Shown here piece by piece: positions 1-10,191 of a stretch of DNA of 64,000 nt. Origin of the DNA: Acinetobacter celticus. GTDB lineage: Bacteria > Pseudomonadota > Gammaproteobacteria > Pseudomonadales > Moraxellaceae. The DNA lies in contig NZ_MBDL01000012.1 in the NCBI RefSeq assembly GCF_001707755.1, forward strand, positions 1 to 64,000, written 5' to 3'. The notes beneath the pieces are model-generated. The model saw nothing but the letters and a program-made list of their open reading frames with translations. It searched no databases and had not been told where the DNA came from. Position numbers and translations under genes: made by a program. Numbering within the stretch: position 1 is the first letter of the stretch; each line of letters opens with the position of its first letter.

Positions 1-1239
1 CCCGCCACGACCACGACCACCGCCATCACGACCACGACCGCCGCCATCACGACTACCGCGTGCAGGAGGTGGAGATGGCTCAAGTCCTTCAATTTCAGAT
101 ACTTCTAAACGAGCTTCTAAGTAATCTTCTAGCGCACGAATTTTACCGCGTTCACGGTAAGTCGCTAAAGTGATTGCTTTACCAGTACGACCTGCACGAC
201 CTGTACGGCCAATACGGTGTACATAGTCTTCGTTCTTCATAGGAAGACCGAAGTTAATTACGTGAGAAATAGTTGGTACGTCTAGACCACGTGCCGCAAC
301 GTCAGTTGCAACTAAGATTTTTGCACGACCTTCACGAATACTGCGTAAACGACGGTTACGTACAGTTTGTGGCATAGCACCATGAAGTGCGACAACAGAA
401 AGACCCGCTTCAGCTAGCTCTTCAGCCAACATGTCCGTATCTTCTTGAGTTGAAGCAAATACAACTGCTTGATCTACATCTTCACCACTTAACCAATGTG
501 TAAGCAATTTTTTCTTATGCTCAAAACCATCAGTCCAATGAAGCGTTTGCGCAACATCTGTATTTGTAGAATGTCCTGTTTCAATTGCAATACGCACAGG
601 ATCATTCATCATGCGTGAAGCAAGACTAATAATACGTGGAGCAAATGTTGCAGAGAACATTAATGTTTGTTTACGATTTGCAGCCAATTCACTAATTGCT
701 TCTAGGTCATCAGAGAAACCTAGATCAAGCATACGGTCAGCTTCATCGACAATTAAAGCATCAACTAAATCTAGTTTAATTTGACGACGGTTTACAAGAT
801 CAAGTAAACGACCTGGAGTCGCTACAACAACTTGTGCACCTTTTAATTGTTGAATTTGCTTACCAAAAGGCATACCGCCCATAATCGCAGCAACACGTAC
901 ACCTTTCATGTGACGTACTAATGCAATTGCATCTTGGCAAACTTGCTGTGCAAGTTCACGAGTCGGTGAAATAACCAAAATATTTGGTTGAGTCACAGCT
1001 TTCATACGGTCTTTAAAAGGAACTAAAGTATCGTCTTGACCCGCTAAAGCATTTAATGTTGGGAGTAAAAATGCAGCAGTTTTACCAGAACCAGTTTGGC
1101 TTGATACAAGAAGGTCTTTACCTTCCATAGCCGCAGGAATAGATTGTTCTTGCACAGGAGTCGGCGTAGTAAAACCAAGAGTCTCAAGTGCTTGTTGTAG
1201 AGAATCGTCTAAAGAAAAATCAGCAAAAGTTTTGCTCAT
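1..1239 (-). CDS. DEAD-box ATP-dependent RNA helicase (3' end outside window)
   Basis: RNA-unwinding ATPase of superfamily 2. The 413 visible codons contain, in order, a Q motif (PTPVQEQSIP), Walker A (SQTGSGKT), PTRELA, TPGR, the DEAD box (VDEADRML), SAT (MFSATF) and the C-terminal helicase motif HRIGRTGRAGR. After the helicase core the protein becomes rich in Arg, Gly and Asp (RDGGGRGRDGGG-type repeats), an RNA-binding tail typical of RhlE-like helicases; the stop codon lies off the window. The ATG at 1239 is followed directly by the Q-motif region, so it is the likely start. A strong promoter about 270 bases upstream implies a long leader. RhlE-like is the best guess; the exact paralogue cannot be fixed by eye. 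Confidence 0.95.
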   Translation of the reverse strand, partial: MSKTFADFSLDDSLQQALETLGFTTPTPVQEQSIPAAMEGKDLLVSSQTGSGKTAAFLLPTLNALAGQDDTLVPFKDRMKAVTQPNILVISPTRELAQQVCQDAIALVRHMKGVRVAAIMGGMPFGKQIQQLKGAQVVVATPGRLLDLVNRRQIKLDLVDALIVDEADRMLDLGFSDDLEAISELAANRKQTLMFSATFAPRIISLASRMMNDPVRIAIETGHSTNTDVAQTLHWTDGFEHKKKLLTHWLSGEDVDQAVVFASTQEDTDMLAEELAEAGLSVVALHGAMPQTVRNRRLRSIREGRAKILVATDVAARGLDVPTISHVINFGLPMKNEDYVHRIGRTGRAGRTGKAITLATYRERGKIRALEDYLEARLEVSEIEGLEPSPPPARGSRDGGGRGRDGGGRGRGG

Positions 1240-1508
1240 AGAGTATGTCACCCTAATGTGGGTGCTCCATTAAAATAAAGTCAGATGGACATCGGCAAAA
1301 AGCGGCACAGCAATAAACGCTGAAAAATATTGAATCAGCGGCGATCCGAGAACGACGATGCGTATAACGCACACATGATTACAGCCGCAACCTGAAGGAA
1401 TCGCTTAAGCGATTGGGTGGGGCGCGAAATAGTGTCCTCTCTTTGGACCGGACGCGCATACACAATATAGAAGAGAAATGTTCAGGTAATGAACGAAATT
1501 TAGTGCGT
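1240..1508 (-). promoter_or_regulatory. Long structured 5' leader of the helicase mRNA
   Basis: Noncoding stretch between the predicted start site and the helicase ATG. It is clearly more GC-rich than the flanking intergenic DNA and contains a perfect 16-base palindrome, AATCGCTTAAGCGATT, at 1399-1414. No supported ORF lies in it. Long leaders of this kind are known for autoregulated or cold-inducible RNA helicases; that role is inference here. Confidence 0.4.
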
Positions 1509-1514
1509 GGGCGG

Positions 1515-1542
1515 ATTATAGCAGGATTTTTAACAATGTCAC
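1515..1542 (-). promoter_or_regulatory. Extended -10 promoter for the DEAD-box helicase
   Basis: On the minus strand GTGACA (1542-1537) is followed after 16 bases by TATAAT (1520-1515), preceded by TGC to give an extended -10. Transcription would start near 1508 and leave a 5' leader of about 270 nt before the helicase ATG. This is a match by eye to the sigma-70 consensus. Confidence 0.6.
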
Positions 1543-1735
1543 GTGGTTTTATTGTTTTTTCCTATTTTTGTGGTTTATTTTTTATAACCTATGAATTTCA
1601 TGGTGTTTTTTATACAAAAATATTTATGTGTTTATGGTTCGTATAAAAATACTTGTTCTATTTCGGACATTTTTATCACTCAACAGCAGTTCCCTCTTTT
1701 TTGTTCTTAGATTCCCACCTATAACAGTAATAAAA

Positions 1736-1760
1736 AAACCCTCAAAATTTGAGGGTTTTC
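1736..1760 (-). terminator. Rho-independent terminator after suhB
   Basis: Perfect inverted repeat AAAACCCTC / GAGGGTTTT, followed on the minus strand by a T run, about 20 bases after the suhB stop codon. Confidence 0.8.
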
Positions 1761-1782
1761 ATTTCATCTACAAGCAAATCAA

Positions 1783-2613
1783 TTATTTTGCTGCATCGCC
1801 CCAAGCAGGAACGACAGTTTTCATCAGTGGTTTAAGCATTTTCATAGAACATGCAATCACTTGACCATTGTCCATAGAGTTTGATCCACCACGTGCATCA
1901 ACCACTGTACCACCCGCTTCTTTCACAAGTAGTTCACCCGCTGCGATATCCCATGGTTTTAAACCCAGTTCAAAATATGCATCATAACGACCTGCAGCCA
2001 CATAAGCCAAGTCTAATGCTGCAGAACCTGAACGACGGAATTGTGCACCAGCTTCTGTTACGTTTAACAATGAGTCAAAATGGTTTTTTGCATAAGAAAC
2101 CACTTCGCCATTACGTATTTTACGAAAAGCATGGCCCACACCCATAAAGGTATTTTCTAAGCTATCTTTTACATTTACACGAATACGACGTTGATTCATC
2201 ATTGCACCGCGACCACGGCTTGCAGAGAATAATTCGTCTTTTACAGGATCGTAAATCACACCATGCTGCGTAACACCTTTGTGTTGCACTGCAAGTGAAA
2301 TACAGAAATGTGGAACACCATGAATAAAGTTTAATGTGCCATCAAGTGGATCGATAATCCAACACCAGTCAGCATCGTGACCATTGCCTTCTTGTAGGCC
2401 AAACTCTTCACCAAGGAAGCTGTGATTCTTATAGCTTTTTTTAAGCGTTGCAATCGTTAATTCTTCTAAATAACGATCTACACGTGTCACAGGACCATCA
2501 ATACCTTTTTCTTCAACTTGCAGATCGAGTTTATGACGATTTTGATGCGCTTTTAAAAGTTCTTGACCAACTAACTGAGCCGCACGCGCAGCCATAACCA
2601 CCATAGGTTCCAT
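1783..2613 (-). CDS. suhB: Inositol-1-monophosphatase family protein SuhB
   Basis: 276-residue Mg-dependent phosphatase of the inositol monophosphatase family. The metal-binding signature is intact: GEEFG around residues 68-72, DPLDGTLNF around 88-96 and the C-terminal PWDIAAGE motif near residue 220. Besides hydrolysing inositol-1-phosphate, SuhB in gammaproteobacteria works with Nus factors in rRNA antitermination. The gene stands between its own terminator and the dxs terminator, so it is probably transcribed alone. Length matches the family. Confidence 0.93.
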   Translation of the reverse strand: MEPMVVMAARAAQLVGQELLKAHQNRHKLDLQVEEKGIDGPVTRVDRYLEELTIATLKKSYKNHSFLGEEFGLQEGNGHDADWCWIIDPLDGTLNFIHGVPHFCISLAVQHKGVTQHGVIYDPVKDELFSASRGRGAMMNQRRIRVNVKDSLENTFMGVGHAFRKIRNGEVVSYAKNHFDSLLNVTEAGAQFRRSGSAALDLAYVAAGRYDAYFELGLKPWDIAAGELLVKEAGGTVVDARGGSNSMDNGQVIACSMKMLKPLMKTVVPAWGDAAK

Positions 2614-2659
2614 TGAACACCCACTACAAATTTAAAGAAACTGATAAAGAATAATGCAT

Positions 2660-2695
2660 AAAAGCCCGCACATTTTAGCAAATATGCAGGCTTTT
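2660..2695 (-). terminator. Terminator after dxs
   Basis: Stem AAAAGCCTGCATA / TGTGCGGGCTTTT with two G-U pairs, located 34 bases past the dxs stop codon and upstream of suhB. Confidence 0.6.
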
Positions 2696-2728
2696 AGGGA
2701 AAAAATGTTTCTAAATTTTATAAACAGC

Positions 2729-4636
2729 TTATGGTGCAATATTTATTACTTTCAACCATGCATGTTCAATTGAATTTTCAATACCTTGCGCATCTAAACC
2801 TGCTTGTTGCAACATTTGACCATGTGTCGCTTGGTGAAGGAAGTTATCTTCCAGACCCAAATTACAAATAGGTTTGACAATATGTGCTTTGGCTAAGTAT
2901 TCATTTACTGCACTGCCCGCGCCCCCCATGATGGCGTGTTCTTCCACCGTCACAAACAAGGCGGTATTGTCCGCGATGGTATCAATGAGTTGCTCATCAA
3001 GCGGTTTAACATAACGCATATTGATAACACGCACTGCAACATCATGCTGTTTTGCAAATGATTGCGCTGCTTGTAATGAAGCATGTACCCGACTACCAAA
3101 AGCTAAAACAGAAATATAGTCATCGTATTGTTCATTATAAACGGCTAAAACTTCTGCTTGGCCAATGTGCATTTCAGTCAATTGACTGTGTACTTGTACA
3201 CCTAAACCATTGCCACGCGGATAGCGCACAGCCGCTGGCCCATTATATAAATAAGCCGTATGTAACATTTGTCGGCATTCATTTTCGTCTTTAGGTGCCA
3301 TAATGACCATGTTTGGAATAGTACGCATATAGGCATAATCATAAGCACCCGCATGCGTTGGGCCATCTTCACCCACAAGACCTGCACGATCTATGGCAAA
3401 AGTGACATCCAAATTTTGTAACGCAACATCATGCACCAATTGGTCATAACCACGTTGCAAAAATGTTGAGTAAATAGCAACCACTGGTTTTAAACCTTCG
3501 CAGGCCATACCTGCAGCCAAAGTCACTGCATGTTGTTCTGCAATAGCAACATCAAAAAAACGTTCAGGATACTGTTTGGCAAAAGTGACCATGCCCGAGC
3601 CTTCACACATTGCCGGTGTTACCGCCAACAAGCGTTCGTCTTGTGCCGCTTCATCACATAACCACTGCCCAAAAATATCTGAATATTTCGGTGCAATTTG
3701 CACAACAGCAGGTGCATTAATTTTAGTAATGGCGTGGTATTTAATTTGGTCGGCTTCTGCCGGCGCAAAGCCTTTGCCTTTTTTGGTATAAACATGAATA
3801 AGGCGTGGGCCAGAACGCTTTTTCAGCGCTTCAAATACATGTGCCAACTGATTGACATCATGACCATCAAATGGGCCAAAATAATCAAAACCAATGGCTT
3901 TAAAGACATTGTCAGCGGCATCAGTCGCAGATTGATGCAAGCGTGAGTTATACGTCCACTTTGGATGTGGCTGCACAAACGCTTCGCCATTTTTAGAAAT
4001 ACTAATGGATTCGCCACGTTCCCAAATAGCAGCCAAGTGTTTGGCAAAACCACCTGTGCTACATGAAATGGACATATCATTGTCATTTAGCACCACAATT
4101 AAGTCAGCATTGTGTGCCACAGCATCATTCATAGCTTCAAAAGCCATACCCGCTGTCATGGCGCCATCACCGACAATAGCCACGACTTCACAGGGCTGTT
4201 TTTGATAACGGCGTGCCAAGGACATACCAAGACCCGCAGAAATTGCCGTAGATGAATGTCCAACCCCAAATGTATCGAATTCTGATTCGTCACGGGCTGG
4301 AAACGCAGCAAGACCATCTTTAGCACGAATCGTAACTAACTGTTCACGGCGTCCAGTCAAAGCTTTATGTGGATAAGCCTGATGACCCACATCCCAAATT
4401 AAGCGGTCATGTGGTGTATTAAAACAATAATGTAATGCAACGGTCAGCTCAATCACACCTAAGTTTGCACCAAAGTGTCCACCACTTTGTCCCACCGCAT
4501 ATACAATGAATTGACGCAGTTCGTCCGCCACTTGCTCAAGCTGACTGTGTTGAAGCAAACGGAGTTGCTGTGGATGATCAATGGTATCCAGCAACGGTGT
4601 GTTCGGGCGGTGAGACGGTATTTCTGTATACAGCAT
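2729..4636 (-). CDS. dxs: 1-deoxy-D-xylulose-5-phosphate synthase
   Basis: First enzyme of the MEP isoprenoid pathway: condenses pyruvate and glyceraldehyde-3-phosphate, using thiamine diphosphate. 635 residues from the chosen start. Visible motifs are the ThDP site GDGAMTAG followed by NDNDMSIS, the acidic activator site [10 protein letters not shown], and [10 protein letters not shown] in the pyrimidine-binding domain. The frame stays open ten codons further up to a TTG at 4666, but the ATG at 4636 begins [11 protein letters not shown], the N-terminus usual in Acinetobacter, so I start there. ispH, the last enzyme of the same pathway, lies about 50 kb away in this window. Confidence 0.96.
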   Translation of the reverse strand: MLYTEIPSHRPNTPLLDTIDHPQQLRLLQHSQLEQVADELRQFIVYAVGQSGGHFGANLGVIELTVALHYCFNTPHDRLIWDVGHQAYPHKALTGRREQLVTIRAKDGLAAFPARDESEFDTFGVGHSSTAISAGLGMSLARRYQKQPCEVVAIVGDGAMTAGMAFEAMNDAVAHNADLIVVLNDNDMSISCSTGGFAKHLAAIWERGESISISKNGEAFVQPHPKWTYNSRLHQSATDAADNVFKAIGFDYFGPFDGHDVNQLAHVFEALKKRSGPRLIHVYTKKGKGFAPAEADQIKYHAITKINAPAVVQIAPKYSDIFGQWLCDEAAQDERLLAVTPAMCEGSGMVTFAKQYPERFFDVAIAEQHAVTLAAGMACEGLKPVVAIYSTFLQRGYDQLVHDVALQNLDVTFAIDRAGLVGEDGPTHAGAYDYAYMRTIPNMVIMAPKDENECRQMLHTAYLYNGPAAVRYPRGNGLGVQVHSQLTEMHIGQAEVLAVYNEQYDDYISVLAFGSRVHASLQAAQSFAKQHDVAVRVINMRYVKPLDEQLIDTIADNTALFVTVEEHAIMGGAGSAVNEYLAKAHIVKPICNLGLEDNFLHQATHGQMLQQAGLDAQGIENSIEHAWLKVINIAP

Positions 4637-4900
4637 AATGTGGCAAAGCCTTCTAAAGCCTGGCAAATCCTAAGCTAGGTCAAATGGAGATCCGATCATA
4701 TCGTCGGATTGTATCACCTGCAATCGACCATATCTCTAGCGTTGCAATTTTAAACAGCACTCAAAATTAGGGATCTGTTGAATGGTGGAGATTATCCTGA
4801 ATAATCTTACTATTTATCAACTATTATCGTTCGCTTTATACAAAAAAGAAAACTTCTTGATAAAAAACCCAAAATTCTTATCTTTTTTGCCGATTTCGCT

Positions 4901-5536
4901 TCATTTCTTCTTAAAACAAAATCGACAGACATTATCTCCTTTTTGGATACATTTTTCATGTAAAACCTCGCTCTCGGTTAAACTGGCGAGTAAGGCCAAG
5001 TCAAATTGACAAACTTGTGGATAATGTGCTGCTAAATCATGGTAAACACAATTCATCGCTTCAATTGCATCCGGCGTTTGTGACGGCAATGCTTCAACAA
5101 TTTTTGCATCATAAGCCAAAGTATTCATAATATTCACCGTATGAATTAAACGCCGATGCATATTTTCATTGGTTGTTGTCGGTTTAAAATTCTGTGCAAC
5201 TTGGGTTCCCAGTTGATATAACCAGTTGGATAAACCCTCCTCACCTTTTTCAGACACAATCGCCTTTAATAAAAACTCAGAAAATAACGAATATTGTTTG
5301 GGAAATAAATCGAAGCCTTTACTGCTCAGTCGATAAAACTGGCTTGGACGCCCACCAGATGACAAGCGCTGTCCTTTTTCAATAAAGCCTTGCTGTTTCA
5401 AAGTAGTCAGATGCTGACGCACAGCAGTTCTCGTAATAGTTAAAGTTTCAGCGAGTGCATCCATGGTTAAACCAAGCTTATGTGCTTGTAACGCATATAA
5501 AAGATTTTGCTGTGTCTTACCAAATGTTTCAATCAC
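4901..5536 (-). CDS. Winged-helix regulator with C-terminal cysteine cluster (SufR-like)
   Basis: 211-residue DNA-binding protein. The N-terminal ~75 residues form an HTH domain (TMDALAETLTITRTAVRQHL, then a GGRPSQFYRLS wing). The C-terminal part holds a cysteine series spaced C-x12-C-x19-C-x7-C-x2-C, ending CRFCFKKK. This layout belongs to the predicted-regulator family that includes the cyanobacterial Fe-S repressor SufR, so a bound Fe-S cluster is likely. It is divergent from a membrane protein with two inverted repeats in the shared intergenic region, suggesting autoregulation and control of that neighbour. The inducing signal is unknown. Confidence 0.75.
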   Translation of the reverse strand: MIETFGKTQQNLLYALQAHKLGLTMDALAETLTITRTAVRQHLTTLKQQGFIEKGQRLSSGGRPSQFYRLSSKGFDLFPKQYSLFSEFLLKAIVSEKGEEGLSNWLYQLGTQVAQNFKPTTTNENMHRRLIHTVNIMNTLAYDAKIVEALPSQTPDAIEAMNCVYHDLAAHYPQVCQFDLALLASLTESEVLHEKCIQKGDNVCRFCFKKK

Positions 5537-5610
5537 TTCAATTTTCTCCGCACCTGCAACACATCTTTTTTCACTATTTCAATAGATTGACCAAACGACA
5601 ATTAAACACA

Positions 5611-5633
5611 ATTCAGACATCCCGTTTCTGAAT
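5611..5633. promoter_or_regulatory. Inverted repeat ATTCAGA-N9-TCTGAAT (candidate operator)
   Basis: Perfect 7-base arms located 75-97 bases upstream of the regulator's start codon, in the divergent intergenic region. The placement fits an operator for the Cys-cluster regulator; no known site matches. Confidence 0.4.
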
Positions 5634-5664
5634 AATTTTAGCACAAAATTTAAACACACAACTT

Positions 5665-5701
5665 TTGACATATATATATTACTAAAGTAGCATTATTAGT
5701 A
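5665..5701 (+). promoter_or_regulatory. Promoter with overlapping dyad upstream of the membrane protein
   Basis: TTGACA (5665-5670), a 17-base spacer and TAGCAT (5688-5693) form a plausible sigma-70 promoter. The inverted repeat TACTAA-N10-TTAGTA (5680-5701) covers the -10 element, as expected for a repressor site. Confidence 0.5.
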
Positions 5702-5729
5702 CATACAAAATAATTCAGGAGTATAAAAA

Positions 5730-6242
5730 ATGTCTTTTTCTCATACTTCAAGCTGGGCACAGCAGTCCAAAAAAAACTTCATTGCAGCACTGGTTACCAG
5801 TCAACTCGCTGGATTAATTATGGCTGTTGTTATCATGATCGTGTTTACTTTATTTTTGGGTAAAGGGCCGATTTATCCTGTACAAGTCATTGGTTCAACC
5901 GTCTTTGGTGAAAGCGCTTTACATGGGTTTCATCTTGGTGCATTTATTACTGGACTGGTTTTACATCAATCTGTTGCACTTGCATGGGGATTTGTCTTTG
6001 CAATATGCGCCAAAATTTTTAATCTTGAAACAGTAAAAGCGTCTATTGGGCTTGGACTTATCGTGGCTCTTGTTATTATGCTTGATACTTATTTATTTGT
6101 ACCTGCTGTGATGAATGCATTACATGGTGTAGATATTTGGAATCGAGAAGTTCCTATTCTTTGGAATTGGGTTGCGCATGTCGTTTTTGGATTATCTTAT
6201 GGTCTATTCCCTAAAGTCAGAGACTTACTCGCTATAAAATGA
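5730..6242 (+). CDS. Unknown inner-membrane protein, about four TM segments
   Basis: 170 residues with four hydrophobic stretches (roughly residues 23-45, 67-92, 104-125 and 140-160). I do not recognise a named family. The start is supported by an AGGAG-type ribosome site eight to ten bases upstream. It is divergent from the Cys-cluster regulator and carries a dyad over its promoter, so it is probably that regulator's target. Residues HGFHLGAF and LHQSVALAWG lie in and around the second TM segment; no cofactor motif is evident. Confidence 0.75.
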   Translation: MSFSHTSSWAQQSKKNFIAALVTSQLAGLIMAVVIMIVFTLFLGKGPIYPVQVIGSTVFGESALHGFHLGAFITGLVLHQSVALAWGFVFAICAKIFNLETVKASIGLGLIVALVIMLDTYLFVPAVMNALHGVDIWNREVPILWNWVAHVVFGLSYGLFPKVRDLLAIK

Positions 6243-6386
6243 TTTTCACCACATTAACTTATTCAGATTCAGGCCAAGCGTGTGTAGAATCATGCTTGAC
6301 TCGACTGAATAGTTTTAGATTTAGAAAGCTAATTTCAAACTCACTACTTATCTCACTGATTTATTTTTTTCTTGGAGCAAATCATC

Positions 6387-6989
6387 GTGCCTATCCAATT
6401 TGTCGCAACTTCAAGATTACCCACTGCTTTTGGTGACTTTAAAATCACTGTATTTCAGGATCCCAAAACGGGTGAAGAGCATGTGGCTCTTTCTAAAGGT
6501 CTTGATACCCCACCGACGAAACCTGTATTGGTACGGATTCATTCTGAATGTTTAACAGGTGATGCCTTTGCTTCTTTGAAATGTGACTGTGGCCCACAAT
6601 TGCAAGCCACACAAAAACTGATCAATGACGCTGGACAAGGGGTCATCCTCTATTTGCGCCAAGAAGGTCGTGGCATTGGCTTAACCAATAAAATTCGCGC
6701 CTACGCACTGCAAGACCAAGGCCATGACACCGTTGATGCCAACTTAATGTTGAATTTGCCCGCAGATGCACGTCGTTACGATATGTGCAATATCATGCTT
6801 GAGCATTTAAAAATTCAACATGTTCAATTAATTACCAATAATCCGACAAAAATTAAAGCATTAAAAGAACTTGGTATTGATGTGGTTGACCGCATTCCTC
6901 TTACGGTCGGTTTAAATCCCTTTAATGAGGAGTATTTAAAGACCAAACATGAACGTATGGCTCATTTGTACGAAAAAGATGATTTTTAA
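6387..6989 (+). CDS. ribA: GTP cyclohydrolase II
   Basis: Opens the imidazole ring of GTP, the first step of riboflavin synthesis. 200 residues, the standard stand-alone RibA length. The zinc-site signature is clear: [20 protein letters not shown], followed by the catalytic RQEGRGIGL. The frame extends up to a TTG at 6372, but the GTG at 6387 has a GGAG ribosome site nine bases upstream and starts MPIQFVATS, as in Acinetobacter RibA; I use the GTG. A terminator follows and hemN converges on it. Confidence 0.93.
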   Translation: MPIQFVATSRLPTAFGDFKITVFQDPKTGEEHVALSKGLDTPPTKPVLVRIHSECLTGDAFASLKCDCGPQLQATQKLINDAGQGVILYLRQEGRGIGLTNKIRAYALQDQGHDTVDANLMLNLPADARRYDMCNIMLEHLKIQHVQLITNNPTKIKALKELGIDVVDRIPLTVGLNPFNEEYLKTKHERMAHLYEKDDF

Positions 6990-7003
6990 CAATCCCTTCC
7001 AAC

Positions 7004-7029
7004 CCTCCTTTAAAAAAGGGAGGTTTTTA
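7004..7029 (+). terminator. Terminator after ribA
   Basis: Stem CCTCCTTT / AAAGGGAGG (one G-U pair), then TTTTT. A second C/G-rich hairpin-like stretch at 7056-7085 may serve the converging hemN. Confidence 0.65.
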
Positions 7030-7091
7030 CCCTCTAATTAAATAACGAGATGCTCTTCCCCTTCTTTTTTCAAAGAGAGGGGGGGAGATTA

Positions 7092-8462
7092 TTAAATGGT
7101 CATTGAAAAAATACGGTTTTCTGGTTTTTTCCGCTTTAAATGCAAATCGAAAGCCATACAAATATTGCGAACAAAAGGTTGACCCTGTTCTGTCACATGA
7201 ATGCTCTGCTCAGTCATGTGCAATAAACCATCCTGTTGCATTTCTACAAGTTGCGCTAACACTTCAGGCAATTCAGCAAAATATTGTTCTGGTTCGTCCC
7301 AAGTGGTCTGAAACGTACACATTAAATTTAAAATATGCTGACGAATAGTTAAATCCTCGACTGACAACACATGACCACGATACACAGGAATTTCATTCTG
7401 CTCTAAACGTGCATAATAATCGTCTAGATTCTTTTCATTTTGCGCAAAGCTGTACCAACTGTCACTAATAGACGATACACCCAAACCAATCATTAGTTGG
7501 GTTTTAGACGCGGTATAGCCCATAAAGTTCCGATGTAACTGACCTTGCTGAAACGCCTGATGCATAGGGTCTGACGACAGCGCAAAATGATCCATGCCAA
7601 TTTCGTGATAGCCCTGCGCCAAGAGTTTCTTTTTGCCTTCTTCATAACATTGGCGTTTCATAGCATCTTTCGGTACATTTGCATCTTTAAACCCACGCTG
7701 ACCATTGCCTTTAATCCAAGGCACATGCGCATAACTATAAAAAGCCAAACGGTCAGGTAGCAACTGATTGGTCTGATCGATGGTATGCAGTACATCGTCT
7801 AGGCTTTGGAACGGTAAGCCAAACACCAAATCATGTGAAATAGAGCTATAACCAATGTCACGTGCCCACTGCGTTACACGTTGCACATTCTCATAAGGCT
7901 GAATGCGGTGAATGGCCTTTTGCACGGTTTCATTATAATCCTGTACACCATAACTCACACGGCGAAAACCCAAGTCATACAACGCTTGTAAGTGTGCTTT
8001 GCTTGTATTGTTCGGATGCCCCTCAAAACTAAATTCATGTTGCGGCGCAATTTCAGCTTTGGCCAAAATGCCTTGGAGCAGTTGGGTTAAATGTTCAGGC
8101 GAGAAAAACGTAGGTGTACCGCCCCCCAAATGAATTTCTTTAATGACAGGCGTGTCTTGCAACAGCGCGCAATATAGCTCCCACTCTTTTAAAACCGCCT
8201 GAATATACGGCTGTTCGACTTCATGGCGTTTGGTGACTTTTTTATGACAGCCACAGAAAGTGCATAAACTTTCACAAAAGGGCAAATGGATATACAGGCT
8301 AATGCCTTCGCTACGGTTCGACTCATCAAATGAGCGTTTTAACGTTTGCTTCCATGCGTCTAAGGAAAACGAAAGCTCGTCCCAATAAGGTACAGTCGGA
8401 TAACTGGTATAGCGTGGCCCAGGCACGTTGTATTTTTGAATAAATGAATTTGCCTGTTGCAT
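7092..8462 (-). CDS. hemN: Oxygen-independent coproporphyrinogen III dehydrogenase
   Basis: 456-residue radical-SAM enzyme that decarboxylates coproporphyrinogen III without oxygen. The cluster-binding cysteines are C63, C67 and C70 in PFCESLCTFCGC, followed by the GGGTPT motif and, later, the HemN-type C-terminal domain. C72, the extra residue typical of true HemN rather than HemW, is present. It lies divergently to hemF, the oxygen-dependent enzyme for the same step, and both share a 207-base intergenic region, giving the cell an anaerobic and an aerobic route side by side. Confidence 0.95.
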   Translation of the reverse strand: MQQANSFIQKYNVPGPRYTSYPTVPYWDELSFSLDAWKQTLKRSFDESNRSEGISLYIHLPFCESLCTFCGCHKKVTKRHEVEQPYIQAVLKEWELYCALLQDTPVIKEIHLGGGTPTFFSPEHLTQLLQGILAKAEIAPQHEFSFEGHPNNTSKAHLQALYDLGFRRVSYGVQDYNETVQKAIHRIQPYENVQRVTQWARDIGYSSISHDLVFGLPFQSLDDVLHTIDQTNQLLPDRLAFYSYAHVPWIKGNGQRGFKDANVPKDAMKRQCYEEGKKKLLAQGYHEIGMDHFALSSDPMHQAFQQGQLHRNFMGYTASKTQLMIGLGVSSISDSWYSFAQNEKNLDDYYARLEQNEIPVYRGHVLSVEDLTIRQHILNLMCTFQTTWDEPEQYFAELPEVLAQLVEMQQDGLLHMTEQSIHVTEQGQPFVRNICMAFDLHLKRKKPENRIFSMTI

Positions 8463-8519
8463 AAAGACAGCCCTAATCTAAATTAATCATTTCATCTACA
8501 GCCTATTCTGCTGAGCTTA

Positions 8520-8536
8520 AGGTTGAAATTCAACCT
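8520..8536. promoter_or_regulatory. 17-base palindrome between hemN and hemF
   Basis: AGGTTGAAATTCAACCT is perfectly symmetrical about its central A. It lies 58 bases before the hemN start codon. It does not have the spacing of an FNR/ANR site (TTGAT-N4-ATCAA). It could be an operator or an RNA hairpin in the hemN leader. Confidence 0.4.
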
Positions 8537-8639
8537 AGGCTTTTGGTCGGGATAATCTGGTTTGCATCGACCTCATGTCCCAATCTTGAGCATTGCTAAA
8601 TATCCCTTAATCTTTTGAACATTTTATGTTTTGATGTAA

Positions 8640-9617
<978 letters not shown>

Positions 9618-9631
9618 ATTTTATTCGTCGC

Positions 9632-9665
9632 AAAAAAGCCTTCAACCCCGAGGGCTTTTCTCTCT
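9632..9665 (+). terminator. Terminator after hemF
   Basis: Stem AAAAGCC / GGCTTTT followed by a pyrimidine-rich tail, 15 bases after the hemF stop. Confidence 0.65.
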
Positions 9666-9886
9666 TTAATTCTTAAAAATTATATGCTTAAAAACTTTAC
9701 TCTATATCAAACAACTGTAACTCATATGACAAAATGCAAAGTACTGTCACCCGTTTTATACAGCCAGATACCTTTATCTGCAAAACGACCTCAATAAAAA
9801 ATCTAAAGTTCATGTAAGATGGCTCTCACCTTCTAATGACATTTTATATTCAGTACATTAGATTCTATATTGCTGAGCTAAAGTCT

Positions 9887-10093
9887 ATGAATATTCTAAA
9901 AAACCGCTTTACCACCCTGCTCTTTTGGGGCTTTATCATTGCATTGCTTAGCGCCATTAGCACCAGTGTTTTTTCCGAAAGCTCATTTAACGACAACTTT
10001 GCCTTCAGCATTATGGCCTGTGCCTTTGTGGGTATTGTAGTGAGCGTTGCTCTCTTAATGGTCGATGCGATTTTAGAAATTTGCAATCCTTAA
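9887..10093 (+). CDS. Small two-TM membrane protein, unknown
   Basis: 68 residues from the ATG at 9887 (MNILKNRFTTLL). Two hydrophobic segments, about residues 9-29 and 40-61, are separated by a short polar loop containing SESSFNDN. The frame is open to an earlier start at 9836, but that extension adds an unlikely aromatic-rich tail. No family recognised. It lies between hemF and aroE on the same strand, with its own gap on each side. Confidence 0.5.
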   Translation: MNILKNRFTTLLFWGFIIALLSAISTSVFSESSFNDNFAFSIMACAFVGIVVSVALLMVDAILEICNP

Positions 10094-10191
10094 AGCGCCA
10101 CGTTCTGTACCGTTAAAATTTCAGTTAAGGCTTTAGAGCACTCAAAATTTGCCGTATATTGATGCACATTTCTCCACATGGATTTTGTGCA

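Noticed and set aside
1413..1646. 77-codon plus-strand frame
   Set aside because: Lies over the helicase leader/promoter, no ribosome site, aromatic-rich low-quality translation.
4782..5009. 75-codon plus-strand frame
   Set aside because: AT-rich intergenic start that runs into the real regulator gene on the other strand.
6239..6436. 65-codon frame before ribA
   Set aside because: Overlaps the ribA start and ribosome site in another frame; no family resemblance.
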